NCBI GenBank assembly: GCA_900618795.1
Contig: UYJD01000006.1
Coordinates: 380,391-444,390 of the forward strand
DNA from: Cyanodermella asteris
Lineage: Eukaryota > Ascomycota > Lecanoromycetes > Ostropales > Stictidaceae
DNA length: 64,000 bases
Reading direction: 5' to 3'
Made by a program: the position numbers and the translations under genes. The notes below the pieces were generated by a model, which saw only the letters and a program-made list of their open reading frames with translations, did not search any database and was not told where the DNA came from. This document shows positions 30,785-40,855 of this stretch, in pieces. How positions within the stretch are numbered: the stretch's first letter is position 1; every line of letters starts with the position of its first letter.

Positions 30785-32419
30785 TCACGACCCACATTCA
30801 AATCCCTTCATGCCATCAAGCGCTTCTCTGCATTTCTGAAAGTACAGCACCATGCCGCCAAGAAAGATCAAGGGCTCTCGCCTCTTTCCCGGGATGTTGG
30901 CACCCATGTACCAACTGTCGGTTTCGATGGCCAAAGTCTTACTTGCAATCCCCATATGCAGGTTGACCCATTCATCCTCTGCTTCTTTGGTCGTTTCTAC
31001 AGTCCGCCAGCCGTTTTCGATTGCTTTGTCAATCACCTTACAGATCCACTCAACTTGCTGTTCGATGAAGGGGGGTCCTGCAGTGAGAGATGTTGGCGCT
31101 TGAGGCCCGTACGGGAAGAACATGTTCGGGAAGCCTTGAATACACATTCCCAGGTTCGTTCGAAGACCATCTGACCACTTGTCGGCGATTGATAGCCCGT
31201 TGCGACCTGTTATACCCATGGTCTTCAGTGGTCCGGTGACTGAATCGTAACCTGTCGACGTAACGATGAGATCGAATTCTCTGTGCTTCCCATCCTCGGT
31301 GAAAATTCCTGTCTCGTCCAACGCTGTGATCGGCGAGTTCGTGACGTCGACGTGTGGCAAGGAGACCATCTCGTAGTAATCTTGCTCCATGCTTGGCCTC
31401 TTCGTGCCAAACCAGTACGGCTGCTTCTCCGGAACAAGTATGGCGCGCTTAGCTGGATCAGGGACGCGCGCACCTTGCTGCTTTGCCCAATATGCGTAGG
31501 TAAGTTTGTTCGCCTCTTTGTTCACCCCAGCGTCTGCAAATGATCCGGCATTGAAGTTGAAGCCGCCTTTCTGCCAATTCTCGGACCATATCTTCTCACG
31601 TTCTTCCTCGGTTGCGTCCAAGGTCCTTTCGCCAGCCCTTTGTATCGGTAGTCCTGCATGCGTTTCTCGAACATACTGCATCATATGGTTGATCTCCGGA
31701 CGTATCGCCTCGACTTTTGTCGGAGGAATGGTCTCTTGTCTCATTGGAACAGCCAAATTGGGAGTTCGTATGAAGTGTGTAAGGTGAGTGCTATGCTTGG
31801 CCGCTTCTTGCACGATCTGAACAGCAGTCGAACCGGCCCCTATGACTGCGATTCGCCTGTCTTTCAAGAGTGCCCATGGATCACTCTTTGGCCACGAAGC
31901 TGGATGTAGTAATTTCCCTTTGAATTTGTCCATACCTGGCCACTGAGGGATGTGCTGAGTATGTGTGGAACCACATGCTGGGAGGAACCATCGACACGTG
32001 AAACATAAGCGCTTGTTGGTCGAAATGTGCCAGAGCTTGTCGTCATTGCTATATCGTGCCCCCGTAACCCGTGTTTCGAAGTAAGTATCCTTGCTCAACT
32101 GCCAAACGTCGTCCACGTGGTCGAAATATCTTCGAAGCTCATCGCCGGCGGGAAATTTCTCGGTCCAGGTCCAGCCTTTCATGATCTCGGGTGCGGAGAG
32201 AAGATAATACGGCATTTCACAGTCAACACGCGCTCCGGGGTAGTGATTCGCCCTCCACACGCCACCGAAGCCATCCAAAGCATCCACCAACTTCACCGAA
32301 AGACCCCTTTTTCGGAGGAGGTGCAGTAGGTAACAGCCTCCGAATCCGCCACCAACGACCAAAACATCCAGACTGATAGCAGAGCCATTCACGCAGTCGC
32401 CGTTAGCTTCTCCCATCAT
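30785..32419 (-). CDS. FAD-dependent Baeyer-Villiger-type monooxygenase
   Basis: A single exon of 544 residues starts at tandem ATGs (32419/32416). Two Rossmann motifs bind FAD and NADPH: VVGGGFGG (21-28) and VIGAGSTA (192-199). Between them is the Baeyer-Villiger fingerprint FxGxxxHxxxW(P/D), here FKGKLLHPASWP (166-177). The FAD segment GGVWRANHYPGARVD and the late PNMFFPYGPQ are also typical of cyclohexanone and phenylacetone monooxygenases. Such enzymes insert oxygen next to a ketone, giving esters or lactones; in fungi they work in polyketide, terpenoid or steroid pathways and in ketone catabolism. The neighbour on the same strand is a P450, so a shared substrate is plausible but not shown. 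No signal peptide is seen, so it is probably cytosolic. A perfect 16-bp palindrome lies about 270 bases upstream. Confidence 0.9.
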   Translation of the reverse strand: MMGEANGDCVNGSAISLDVLVVGGGFGGCYLLHLLRKRGLSVKLVDALDGFGGVWRANHYPGARVDCEMPYYLLSAPEIMKGWTWTEKFPAGDELRRYFDHVDDVWQLSKDTYFETRVTGARYSNDDKLWHISTNKRLCFTCRWFLPACGSTHTQHIPQWPGMDKFKGKLLHPASWPKSDPWALLKDRRIAVIGAGSTAVQIVQEAAKHSTHLTHFIRTPNLAVPMRQETIPPTKVEAIRPEINHMMQYVRETHAGLPIQRAGERTLDATEEEREKIWSENWQKGGFNFNAGSFADAGVNKEANKLTYAYWAKQQGARVPDPAKRAILVPEKQPYWFGTKRPSMEQDYYEMVSLPHVDVTNSPITALDETGIFTEDGKHREFDLIVTSTGYDSVTGPLKTMGITGRNGLSIADKWSDGLRTNLGMCIQGFPNMFFPYGPQAPTSLTAGPPFIEQQVEWICKVIDKAIENGWRTVETTKEAEDEWVNLHMGIASKTLAIETDSWYMGANIPGKRREPLIFLGGMVLYFQKCREALDGMKGFECGS

Positions 32420-32690
32420 GAATGATCAGGTGCAGTCTGCTTAAGTCGAGAACAGGAGCTCTTGGGGGGACGCATCTCCTTTATTAGAATACATCCCCGG
32501 CTTGCCCAGCCGTGGACTGCCGCTGACGCAGAACATTCTTGAGGTAAAACCTAATCAGGTAAGAACCAAAGCCAGCGGAGTGAAGTGGGGCGACATAGCG
32601 CGGCCGACGGGTCGGTTTATGTTGGAAAGACCTGCGGCAGGATTACACCCGGTCTTGGGGGGCTTCTGACCCTGCCAGCGTCAGGATTCG

Positions 32691-32706
32691 GGCCCTTCGA
32701 AGGGCC
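32691..32706. promoter_or_regulatory. Perfect 16-bp palindrome upstream of the BVMO gene
   Basis: GGCCCTTCGAAGGGCC is a perfect inverted repeat about 270 bases upstream of the BVMO start codon. Its symmetry suits a dimeric transcription factor. The regulator is unknown. Confidence 0.45.
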
Positions 32707-32843
32707 GAGGGTCTTATGACACAACCAAGTTCTGAGACGTCGAAGGAATGGTAAACAGTTAAAGTAGGATTAGTGCCTTCGCGGGGTCGGGAAACCAAGA
32801 CTGAAAAATGAGGTCACCGAACTCGAAAATAGAACGATACTGT

Positions 32844-33012
32844 NNNNNNNNNNNNNNNNNNNNNNNNNNNNNNNNNNNNNNNNNNNNNNNNNNNNNNNNN
32901 NNNNNNNNNNNNNNNNNNNNNNNNNNNNNNNNNNNNNNNNNNNNNNNNNNNNNNNNNNNNNNNNNNNNNNNNNNNNNNNNNNNNNNNNNNNNNNNNNNNN
33001 NNNNNNNNNNNN
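32844..33012. other. Assembly gap (169 N)
   Basis: Undetermined bases. Any open frame crossing it is meaningless. Confidence 0.99.
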
Positions 33013-33885
33013 GATACCCAAGATATGGCGGGCGATTATAGTTGGCTTGACCTTTGATCCGTCGGTCAAGGGCCGCGGCACTTGTTCTCGATCTCAAATT
33101 GTGTGGCATCTGCCGCATGAAAGCACATGAGTTACGCAAGCAGATATTCAGCAAGCCTCTCTGCAAACAGCCTTAGTGAAGTCTTGGAGGATATACCCAC
33201 CCCAATGGTGGAATGATCATGACATACGAGGGGGGCTAGAACTCGTGCTTGCCCAGTTTCCCTTTGCAAGATCGTGATTCCGCTATACAGCCTTGTCAAT
33301 CTCGATTGGTTGGTTGGCTGGCGTATTGCGTTGGACTTTGCAGATGCGGCTGAATAAGGGCCAACCACCGAAAAGCCACATCCTCGGCAACTTGTCCCAG
33401 AAGCTTACCCAGACTACTGGACGTCCTTCATCGTCAGTCAAATCCTCTTAATGCTTCTGCGGATGTGTTGTCATCACGGTCCGCTCACTTCCGTGCGTGG
33501 CGTGAGAGTTCACTAGTTCGTCTCGGAGTTGACCTAGTTCTCGACCATCGGGCAAGAGCAATGGCCACGTCCTGTCAGGTGGCAAAAGGTCGCCGCAAGA
33601 CCATATTCAACCGCAGTTACTCATCACACCAATGTCTGATTGCACGTGAGCGCTATCACTATGTATCTAATTCATTGATGTTTCCTATCTGCCTGTTTCA
33701 GCGTTCGCGTATGCTGATGGTTGCATTCGTGTCGCATCTCCGCTGCCGTTTCAAACTACGTATGTCACACTAGCCCTCAGTAATGCACAGCTGAACGAGC
33801 GGTGACTTGAGGAATATTTAGTCATGCCATGACACGTACGGTATGGATTACAAGCACCGACTGCATTGCATCTTGGTGGACATCC

Positions 33886-35481
33886 TCATCCTCGTCTCGC
33901 CTTTCCACTTCGAAGCTCGAAAAGCCCCTGCACAGCAACGAATATCTCACTCGCCTTGGCCTGGAATTCATCGCTTTTCTCAGGGACGCAACAGAATTTA
34001 TTTGGATGCCACAGCGTCCTCTCCTTTGACAGGTTGCAATCTGAAGGCCCTAGTGCTTCGAATGCCCTCTTGATGATATGGGGACAGGTGTTCTGGTTGG
34101 CGCGGGCAAGGCGATCATCTTTACAATGTGCGTTGCAGTGATATGGCGGAGGCTCGGGGAACTGAATAATCTGGGTGTGCTTGTTCGCCAGGACAAGTTC
34201 ACATTGCTTCCGCCACTCTTGGATTGCATTGTTCCAAATGGTTGACCACGTGGGAACGGTACCGAATATGCCAGCTGTGTCGACCTTGATCACAGGCTTG
34301 GGCACTGGTGTTGGTGCAGGCTTTGGTGCAGGCTTAGGCTCCGGTTTTGGTTCCGGCTTGGATTCCGATTTTGGTGCAGGTTTCGGTGCCGGCTTCGGTT
34401 CAGGCTGTGGGGGATGACCAGACTTAGCATTTGGAAAATGTCCCCAGTCCGGCCCTGGTCTATGATTTGGCTCAGGCTTCGGACCAGACCTAGGCGGCCC
34501 TTGGAATTTAGCCTTAGGGAAAGAACCCCATCTTTGCTTATCAGCTTCTGGCGAAGACGGGGGGCTTGGCTTCGGCTCAGGCTGCGGCGGATATCGAGAC
34601 TCAGCGCCTGGAAAGGATCCCCACTCTGCCCTTGATTTATGCTTTGGCTCAGGCGTCGGGCCAGGCTTGGGTGGCGCATTAAATCCAGCATCCGGGAAAG
34701 GACCCCATTCGCGCTTTAAAGGTTCAGGCGAAGGTTTGGGCCCTGGCTCGGATCCAGGCTTGGGCCGAAACCAGAACCTCCTCTCCATGTCCTGAAAGAA
34801 AGCCTTTGTTGAGTCTTGAGCCCATTGGCTAATTGTTGCATCCCATTCCATTCGTTGTTCATCAAATTTTAGTCGTTGCTCCGCTTCTCTCACTAGAAGC
34901 GGAGTGGGAAACTGAGTCGACCAGTTGCCGAACACACATGGTGGGAGACCGAAAGGCGAGAGCTTAGGTGCATTGATGCCAGCCTGGATGAGCTCAGCGT
35001 GCTGGTCATTCCATACTTGCAAGTCCCGTGCTGTTGTCCCACTGGTTTCATACTTCAGCCAAAGACGAGCCTCTGGCGGCGCCAGTTCAGCCAAGCTTTC
35101 CACCTCGTTTCGCACTTTTCCAAAATCCCATTTCGTTCGCTGATGATCCAACACTAGCACCTCTTTGAGGACTGTCTCCCATGCCTCGATTATGCCGATA
35201 ATATTGACCGGGATGTTCTCGGTTGCTGCATAAATCTTGTCACAGTCCATGGCGAAAATGGTACGCTGTGCCACAAGCTGTTGAAAAAGAGGCGATGCAC
35301 TGGACCACCTTTGGTTCTCGTACTCTGTTTCGTATTCCCATTTCAGCCTCATATGTTGTTGTACGCGGTCCCTGAAGTCGACCGATACGTCCCTGATACC
35401 TTGCATGTATGGGAAAATCATCTGGTAAAGGTCATGGAGTCGTTCTTCGACGTACAAAACCCGCGCTGGGCCCCGAGCCAT
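33886..35481 (-). CDS. Trp/Pro-repeat protein with a C-terminal WHPNKF (degenerate J-like) domain
   Basis: A single exon encodes 531 residues. Residues 1-235 are helical with many Trp and charged residues and no recognised family. Four imperfect repeats follow, each opening W-G-x-F-P (Trp at 259, 287, 318 and 346, so 28-31 residue period) and ending in a PKPEP-type linker. Then comes a Pro-Lys/Glu tract to about 398. The C-terminal domain has a possible zinc site (His/Cys at 448-453 in HCNAHC, with CPH at 466-468) and the stretch KERTLWHPNKF followed by an amphipathic KASEIFVAVQGLF helix. Many fungal proteins of unknown function end in a similar WHPD(K/R)F module, reminiscent of the HPD of J-domains; here the Asp is Asn, which would abolish Hsp70 stimulation if it is a true J-domain. 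No signal peptide. The gene lies in an accessory-looking region. Confidence 0.7.
   Translation of the reverse strand: MARGPARVLYVEERLHDLYQMIFPYMQGIRDVSVDFRDRVQQHMRLKWEYETEYENQRWSSASPLFQQLVAQRTIFAMDCDKIYAATENIPVNIIGIIEAWETVLKEVLVLDHQRTKWDFGKVRNEVESLAELAPPEARLWLKYETSGTTARDLQVWNDQHAELIQAGINAPKLSPFGLPPCVFGNWSTQFPTPLLVREAEQRLKFDEQRMEWDATISQWAQDSTKAFFQDMERRFWFRPKPGSEPGPKPSPEPLKREWGPFPDAGFNAPPKPGPTPEPKHKSRAEWGSFPGAESRYPPQPEPKPSPPSSPEADKQRWGSFPKAKFQGPPRSGPKPEPNHRPGPDWGHFPNAKSGHPPQPEPKPAPKPAPKSESKPEPKPEPKPAPKPAPTPVPKPVIKVDTAGIFGTVPTWSTIWNNAIQEWRKQCELVLANKHTQIIQFPEPPPYHCNAHCKDDRLARANQNTCPHIIKRAFEALGPSDCNLSKERTLWHPNKFCCVPEKSDEFQAKASEIFVAVQGLFELRSGKARRG
34320..34780 (-). repeat. In-gene repeats coding W-G-x-F-P/PKPEP units
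   Basis: Four diverged units of 84-93 bases are followed by short Pro-Lys/Glu codon repeats, all inside the 531-residue gene. The units differ at many sites, so they are old or under selection. Confidence 0.7.
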
Positions 35482-37094
35482 TGTGAGAAAAGTTCAGTGG
35501 TTTGGTTGAGTCGGTGTCAGGGGCGAGTTGGCGATGACCAAAAATTTTTGTAAGGTCGCCTGATGCGGCGCGAGCCAAGGAAGTGTTGTGTGGGGAGCCT
35601 AGTGAAGATATTTCCAATTCGAGGACCCCCCCGGAGGACGCGGCGCAATCGCTCAAATGGCGATCAGAATTGTCGCGGTGGAATGATGAACAGCTGCATT
35701 GTTCTAGTTGGCAAGAAGAGGGAACTGGCAACTGCGCCAAGTCTTAGTCACGGTCAGAGAACAAAGAAGACGAGGCAAGATGTTTGCTCCGCTCCAGCTC
35801 AGGGCAATGTAGTGGTGAGTGCATCCGCTTGGGAAATGAGATGAGTAGCTCCACACGCTTTACTTCAAAGCAGGTGAAGACAAAAGTTAGTACAAGTCAC
35901 AAGTATGAGTCGACCTGAGATCACGAAGAAGATCTTGCTGAAGGAGTGGAAGGCTGTTTTTGAGCCGTCTGTGCCTGTAGCGTATCGTCGGCCCCAACTC
36001 ACCAACCACGGGGCCAATCAACGGTCGTCTCGATGGATGGCTCAAGATGCCCTTGCACTTGCATGGTCGCAAAATTTATCGCCATTTGTCGACAAGTCAG
36101 CCATAGTCTGACCATACACCGTCAACACAACATCAGCCAGGTTCGGCGCAAAAGATTGGACGTTTGCATGGTGTATCAAAATTTCCCCCAATTCCCACCG
36201 AGTACATTGCACCAGACCGTATTGGGCTCGCACCGAGGCAGGCGAGCCGGACGTTTGATACAAAGACAAAAGGCACAAGCGCAAGTGTGATGGTTGCATT
36301 GCACACCTTGATCCTCCTTCGTGCTCTTGTATGTGCCACCCTTCTGGGCAAGCTGGTGGTCGCCTTTGAATGCTTTGCTGGGTCGACAAAGGTCCTATGG
36401 AACATAATTGGCACCTAGACCGAGGATCCCACCTGGGAAAGCTTTTTCAGTATTGGAATCGATGCTGGGTGCAGCTATTTTTATTCATGCTAAGGAAAGC
36501 TCCATATGACACGAGACGACGCACTGCGTGGAATGGCAAGGAGAAGTCAGCAGATTGCATACTTAACCATGGTTGTTGCACTTGACTGTCTTGCTGAGAT
36601 CAGGACGCATCGTACACAACAGAAAGCTAGAACAGAGCTTTTTCGATGCCTCATATAAGTCAAAGTACGAAAGGTAGCAGAGGTGTCCCCGCATCGGCCA
36701 AAACGCTGCCAGAGTCACGGCTTGCCGGGGAAACCGAGATATCGTCCATGGTTTGACGTGGTTGGGATATCTCAGTGAGAAAGTCCAGGTTTACATCTGT
36801 TTCTTCATCGCCAGTGGTGTGGAAAGAACATCTAAGCGCGGCTCTGGAAATTTTGCAAACGGTGGCGCCCCACCCGCTTTTAGAAAATCACGATAAGCTT
36901 CGTCAGCACGTTACAGGCAAAACCGGCAGCTGCCGATACGACGCTTGATAGCAAATACTGGTCCGACGAACACGTCCATCATGATATACGCGTGCTGAGC
37001 TTTGTGTTCCGCTTTCCTTCGTCTCCGCCACACGCTGCAGCTTGTCCCCGTCTTGAACGTCCTCGACCGTGGGCATACGGCTCGATCGACAATC
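35482..37094. other. Intergenic region, about 1.6 kb
   Basis: It separates the Trp-repeat gene (minus) from the NCS1 permease (plus), so it should hold both promoters. Two HGATAR sequences, potential sites for nitrogen GATA factors, lie near 36891 and 36945, but such short motifs are common by chance. No gene is evident. Confidence 0.45.
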
Positions 37095-38728
37095 ATGGAG
37101 GCCAACACTTACCACCCAGACGTCGAAGCGTCCAAAGAGGCAAAATACGTTTCTACCGATGTGCGCTCCGGCAGCAGCGATGCATACGACTCCGACGGAC
37201 CCGGCAGCCCAGGCAAGGACATTTACGCAACATGGTACGGCCGCATATTCGCCCCACTACGCAACGTCGAATCCCTCCTCGATCGCAAGCTGGGCGTCGA
37301 AGCCCAAGGTCCCGCTCGCGTGTTACCGAGCGAGCGTCAGAAGCCGCAGTACTGGAATATGGCATCGCTGTGGGCCAGCGCCACCATGAACCTATCCGCT
37401 TTCTCGACCGGCTTTCTGGGCAGCGAGCTGGGACTCGATTTGTGGAGGTCCATCTTGATCATCTGGTGCGCGACATTCGTGGGTGGGTTTCTGACGTCGT
37501 GGTGTGCTACGCAAGGACCGAAGATGGGGCTGAGGCAGATTTCGATTTCGAGATATTCCATTGGGTGGTACCCGTCGAAGATGATCGCGGTGCTGAATTT
37601 CGTTCAGCAGCTTGGTTGGAGCTCGGTCTCTGCTATCACGGGCGGACTGGCTTTGACTGCGGTTTCGGACGGAACAGTGTCGCTGGCGCTCGGTATTGCG
37701 ATTGTTGCGGTCGTCGGATCCATCGTGTCTTTCATCGGACTACGCTTCATTTTGGCCTACGAACGATACGCGTGGATGCCCATTTTTGTCATTTTCTGCA
37801 TAATGTACGGGGAAGCAGGACGCCTCGCTAATCACGATTCTCCTCCTGCGGTCGAGGGTGTCGACTTGTCTGCTGCGGCGTTGACCTTCTTCGCCATCAT
37901 CTTTGGCTCAACATCGTCTTGGACAGTTGTGGCTTCGGATTATTATGTCCAATACCCCATCGAAACTCCGGCCTGGATAACCTTTACGTATACCTTGCTT
38001 GGATTGTGCATTCCGACCGCTTTCACCATGACGCTCGGCGCATGTGTGGGCAGTACGATGGTTGTGAACCAGGAGTGGGCAGATACCTTCGACAACCAGG
38101 GTCTTGGCTACCTCATACAGGAGATACTCTATCCGTACGGATTCGCCAAGTTTCTGTTAGTGATCCTCGTGCTCTCGGGAATTGGCAACACTTGCATTTG
38201 CGTTTACTCTGCGTCGTTATCTGCTCAACAACTAGCTCGTCCTCTGATGGTCGTTCCCCGCACGATCTGGACATTGCTCGTCTTGGCCGGACTACTGTTG
38301 ATCGGTTTGATCGGCCGCGATCACCTGCTTGAGTGAGCCATAAGTGATAAGCTAATTTCTTGGTCTTGCGCTAATTGTGATGTAGGATTTTGCAGAACTT
38401 TCTCTCACTTCTTGGATACTGGAATATCTCATTCTTCGTGATCTTATTTACAGAGCACTATCTTTTCAGACGCGGCAATTACAGCAATTACGACCTACGT
38501 GTTTGGAACGACAAACGCTATATGCCGATTGGATTCGCCGGCTTCTTTGCATTCGGCATGGGAGTCGCAGGCTGGATGATCGGGATGAGTGAGACCTGGT
38601 ATACTGGCGTGATTGCACGCATGATTGGAAGTACAGGTGGGGACATTGGCAATGAGCTGAGCTTCATTTTCACTGCCATCGGCTACGCTCCAGCAAGGTG
38701 GTTGGAGTACAAGCTCATCGGTAGATGA
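37095..38728 (+). CDS. NCS1 family purine-cytosine/nucleobase permease
   Basis: Exons are 37095..38332 and 38386..38728, with a 53-nt intron (GTGAGC donor, GCTAAT branch point, ATGTAG acceptor). Product: 526 residues. About 12 hydrophobic segments follow a polar N-terminus. NCS1 signatures include MASLWASATMNLSAFSTGFLG in the first helix, GPKMGLRQISISRYSIGWYPSK, and the SWTVVASDYYVQYP region. These fit the Fcy2-like branch that imports adenine, guanine, hypoxanthine and cytosine by proton symport at the plasma membrane. The end contains NDKRYMPIGFAG and FIFTAIGYAPARWLEYK, typical of the last helices. Length agrees with Fcy2 (533). Substrate is inferred from the family branch. The first in-frame ATG with a good start is at 37095; the upstream open frame is not protein-like. 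Confidence 0.9.
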
Positions 38729-39045
38729 TAGCACAGATCTCAATTGATGAGCACCCCACCGCTGTTAACGGCCGGATTGGCATCTCGGTCTGTCTCCATT
38801 CTCACCAAACCACCTTCTTCGAGTCAAGATGAAACCGCGAGGTGAGCGACATGAAGTGCATCTGAGACCCTCTCGGCATCAGCCTCAATCAGTGTGGTCC
38901 GGGAGCGAGATCAATGGACACGCCAAAAGGTAAGTCCTTTTGTAGCCCTGTCACACTATTTGACTTTGCCGAATTTGGTCTCTGAGTGTTCGGAGGGCTT
39001 TCGGACGTCATCCACTGATCGCATGGTTCTGGTGAGTCCTGCAAA

Positions 39046-39633
39046 CTATCGGAGAAACAGCCAGAAGCCAAGTAGAAATACAACAAGAGCGATCCCGGCA
39101 GGCAGTATTGATGTACGTGGAGGCAGTGGGTCACTCGCAAGTTGTACAAATTCCATTCGGCGCTGCGTCGACAATCGTTCTGCCGGGAGCCTCCGGTGCT
39201 GTTTTGACGTCCGAGCAAGTGGAAGCCATCTAGCTTGATTTGACAAACGGTGGCGCTGTCAGAGTTTTGCCCTCGTCTTGCTTGCAGTTCGGCAGTTCCA
39301 AATCGTTGTCGTGGCAATACAGAACAGAGTCGTCTGACGTGCTCCATGCTGCCAACAAGTTGGCTTGTTCAGCATCCAGATTGTGCGTCGAGGAAAGCCC
39401 AGGTGAAAGCTCCGATGGTACTGGCGCCGACCACAAACTTCCAGATACGTAGCGCGATGGTCTTGAAGTAGGTGCCTAATCGTGCCGGTGTGTTTGAACG
39501 CTGGACCGCTTCCGACCTCGAACTTGGGGTATTGGTAGATGATAGGGGCATCGAATGACTTAAGACAACCATTTTGAGCTGCTACAGTCAATGCAAGTAG
39601 AGAAACCAGAACTCGGCGTGCTAATCGGTTCAT
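39046..39633 (-). pseudogene. Candidate frameshifted gene: signal peptide plus C-terminal membrane helix
   Basis: Starting at ATG 39633, the frame gives a signal peptide-like start (MNRLARRVLVSLLALTVAAQ). It continues protein-like (PIIYQYPKFEVGSGPAF), then loses sense. Protein-like sequence resumes in other frames: one with IWKFVVGASTIGAFTWAFLD, one with LLAAWSTSDDSVLYCHDNDL, one with KTAPEAPGRTIVDAAPNG, and the last with a hydrophobic tail (ILPAGIALVVFLLGFWLFLR) before a stop at 39046. At least three frame changes are needed. No standard GT-AG introns of fungal length explain them. I do not recognise the family. Confidence 0.35.
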
Positions 39634-39733
39634 CTATGGGCTCTTGGCATGATGCAAATGCATAATTCAGGGTCGGACCCATGAGTCTGCGACGGATAGT
39701 TCATCAGCCACGCTGCAACGTGGCGGATCATAG

Positions 39734-40460
39734 TCAATCGCCAGCGGTAAGTACCGCGGCGTAGTAAGTGAGTGCAGCATGAAGCTTCGTGGGCAGATAC
39801 GCGGGCCCTACGAAATCAATTCCCAGCGGTTTGATCATCGCCCAGCGGAGCATACATCGTTCAGGCAAGTAATATCTCGGTGTTTCGAGCCAACACACCT
39901 TGACTGCCACCATCTTGTTATCGTCCAAACCTGAAAGCCTTTCACGTGGGCCGGGACGATCCTCCCTCCGAGCGTTCATGCTCTGACGAGACCAGCTTCG
40001 CAATCCGTTGGGTTTCGTGCCTTTAGCGGGATTAAGGCGCTGAAGAAAACTCCAATCGCAAATACGGCCATACCTGGTATGTGCAGTAGTCCCGCCCAGG
40101 ATGGATTCCAGAACATTGACAACAGTCGTAAAGGCGAAGGCGGACCGACCCTTGTACATCCTGGTGTAGCGCCGAAAAAAACTACGACCATTCTCCTTGC
40201 CAGTGACTTCCCAAACTCGGCTACCAAATTCTGCGTCAGGGCGGTCCATACCCAGGCGAGAGTTGCCATTATGCAGATTGATTGCCACCACTCGACGACT
40301 TTTATGCTATACGTGGTCCAGAGACAAACAGGTGCTGAGGTTGCTTTGTGGGTTGTTGGTCGACTCAGCGTCTTCTTCGATTTGATCAGAGGGATGGAGG
40401 ATGAGCTTGGTAGAGGTAGCCATGCTGTTTTGGCACTTGCAACGCGTTGGAGGAGGTTTT
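39734..40460 (-). pseudogene. Candidate decayed membrane-protein gene
   Basis: Minus-strand coding-like segments alternate between frames: KVVEWWQSICIMATLAWVW, RMYKGRSAFAFTTVVNVLES, and GMAVFAIGVFFSALIPL, then LHAALTYYAAVLTAGD before a stop. The hydrophobic content suggests a multi-pass membrane protein. It may be part of the same ancestral gene as the segment at 39046-39633. There is no intact start-to-stop model. Confidence is low because unusual splicing cannot be excluded. Confidence 0.25.
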
Positions 40461-40855
40461 GATCCTCCAGACAATGTGATCTTGTGGAAAAGACCGAGAT
40501 GTCACGATTATGATATGCGCACGAGATTAGTTATGGAATCAGTCCTGACGCGCGTAGTGGCCCTTTGTCATGTCGCAACAGATCACTTGACAAGGCTGGA
40601 GAGTGACATTATGTGGCGACGCCAGACTCGCGAGTCCTGATTATGGCTGAGGTTGCAACATGCTGCAGAATGACACTGCCACGCCAAGCTCCACGAAACA
40701 CCCAGGACCAAATGAATGAATATCTCGCAATACTCGACAAGAGATGAACGCTTTCCGCCAATGTATGTGAAAAGTTCTGTAGCCATAGGGGTATATTTAC
40801 AAGAAAGTGCATAGATGCTGAAGATGCGTCTCACGTACCAAGTCATCACTTTCGT

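Larger units (their letters stand above)
32420..33885. other. Intergenic region containing an assembly gap
   Basis: It contains the BVMO promoter region, with a perfect 16-bp palindrome at 32691-32706, then 169 N at 32844-33012. The sequence right of the gap has no convincing gene. Confidence 0.55.
38729..40855. other. Region of frameshifted coding remnants, about 2.1 kb
   Basis: There is no intact gene. The minus strand carries coding-like stretches in all three frames between about 39040 and 40460, listed as pseudogenes. Flanks at 38729-39040 and 40460-40855 show nothing recognisable. Confidence 0.5.

Noticed and set aside
36885-36950. GATA-factor sites as proof of nitrogen control of the permease
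   Set aside because: Two six-base motifs in 1.6 kb are no more than chance predicts. Regulation is plausible but not shown.
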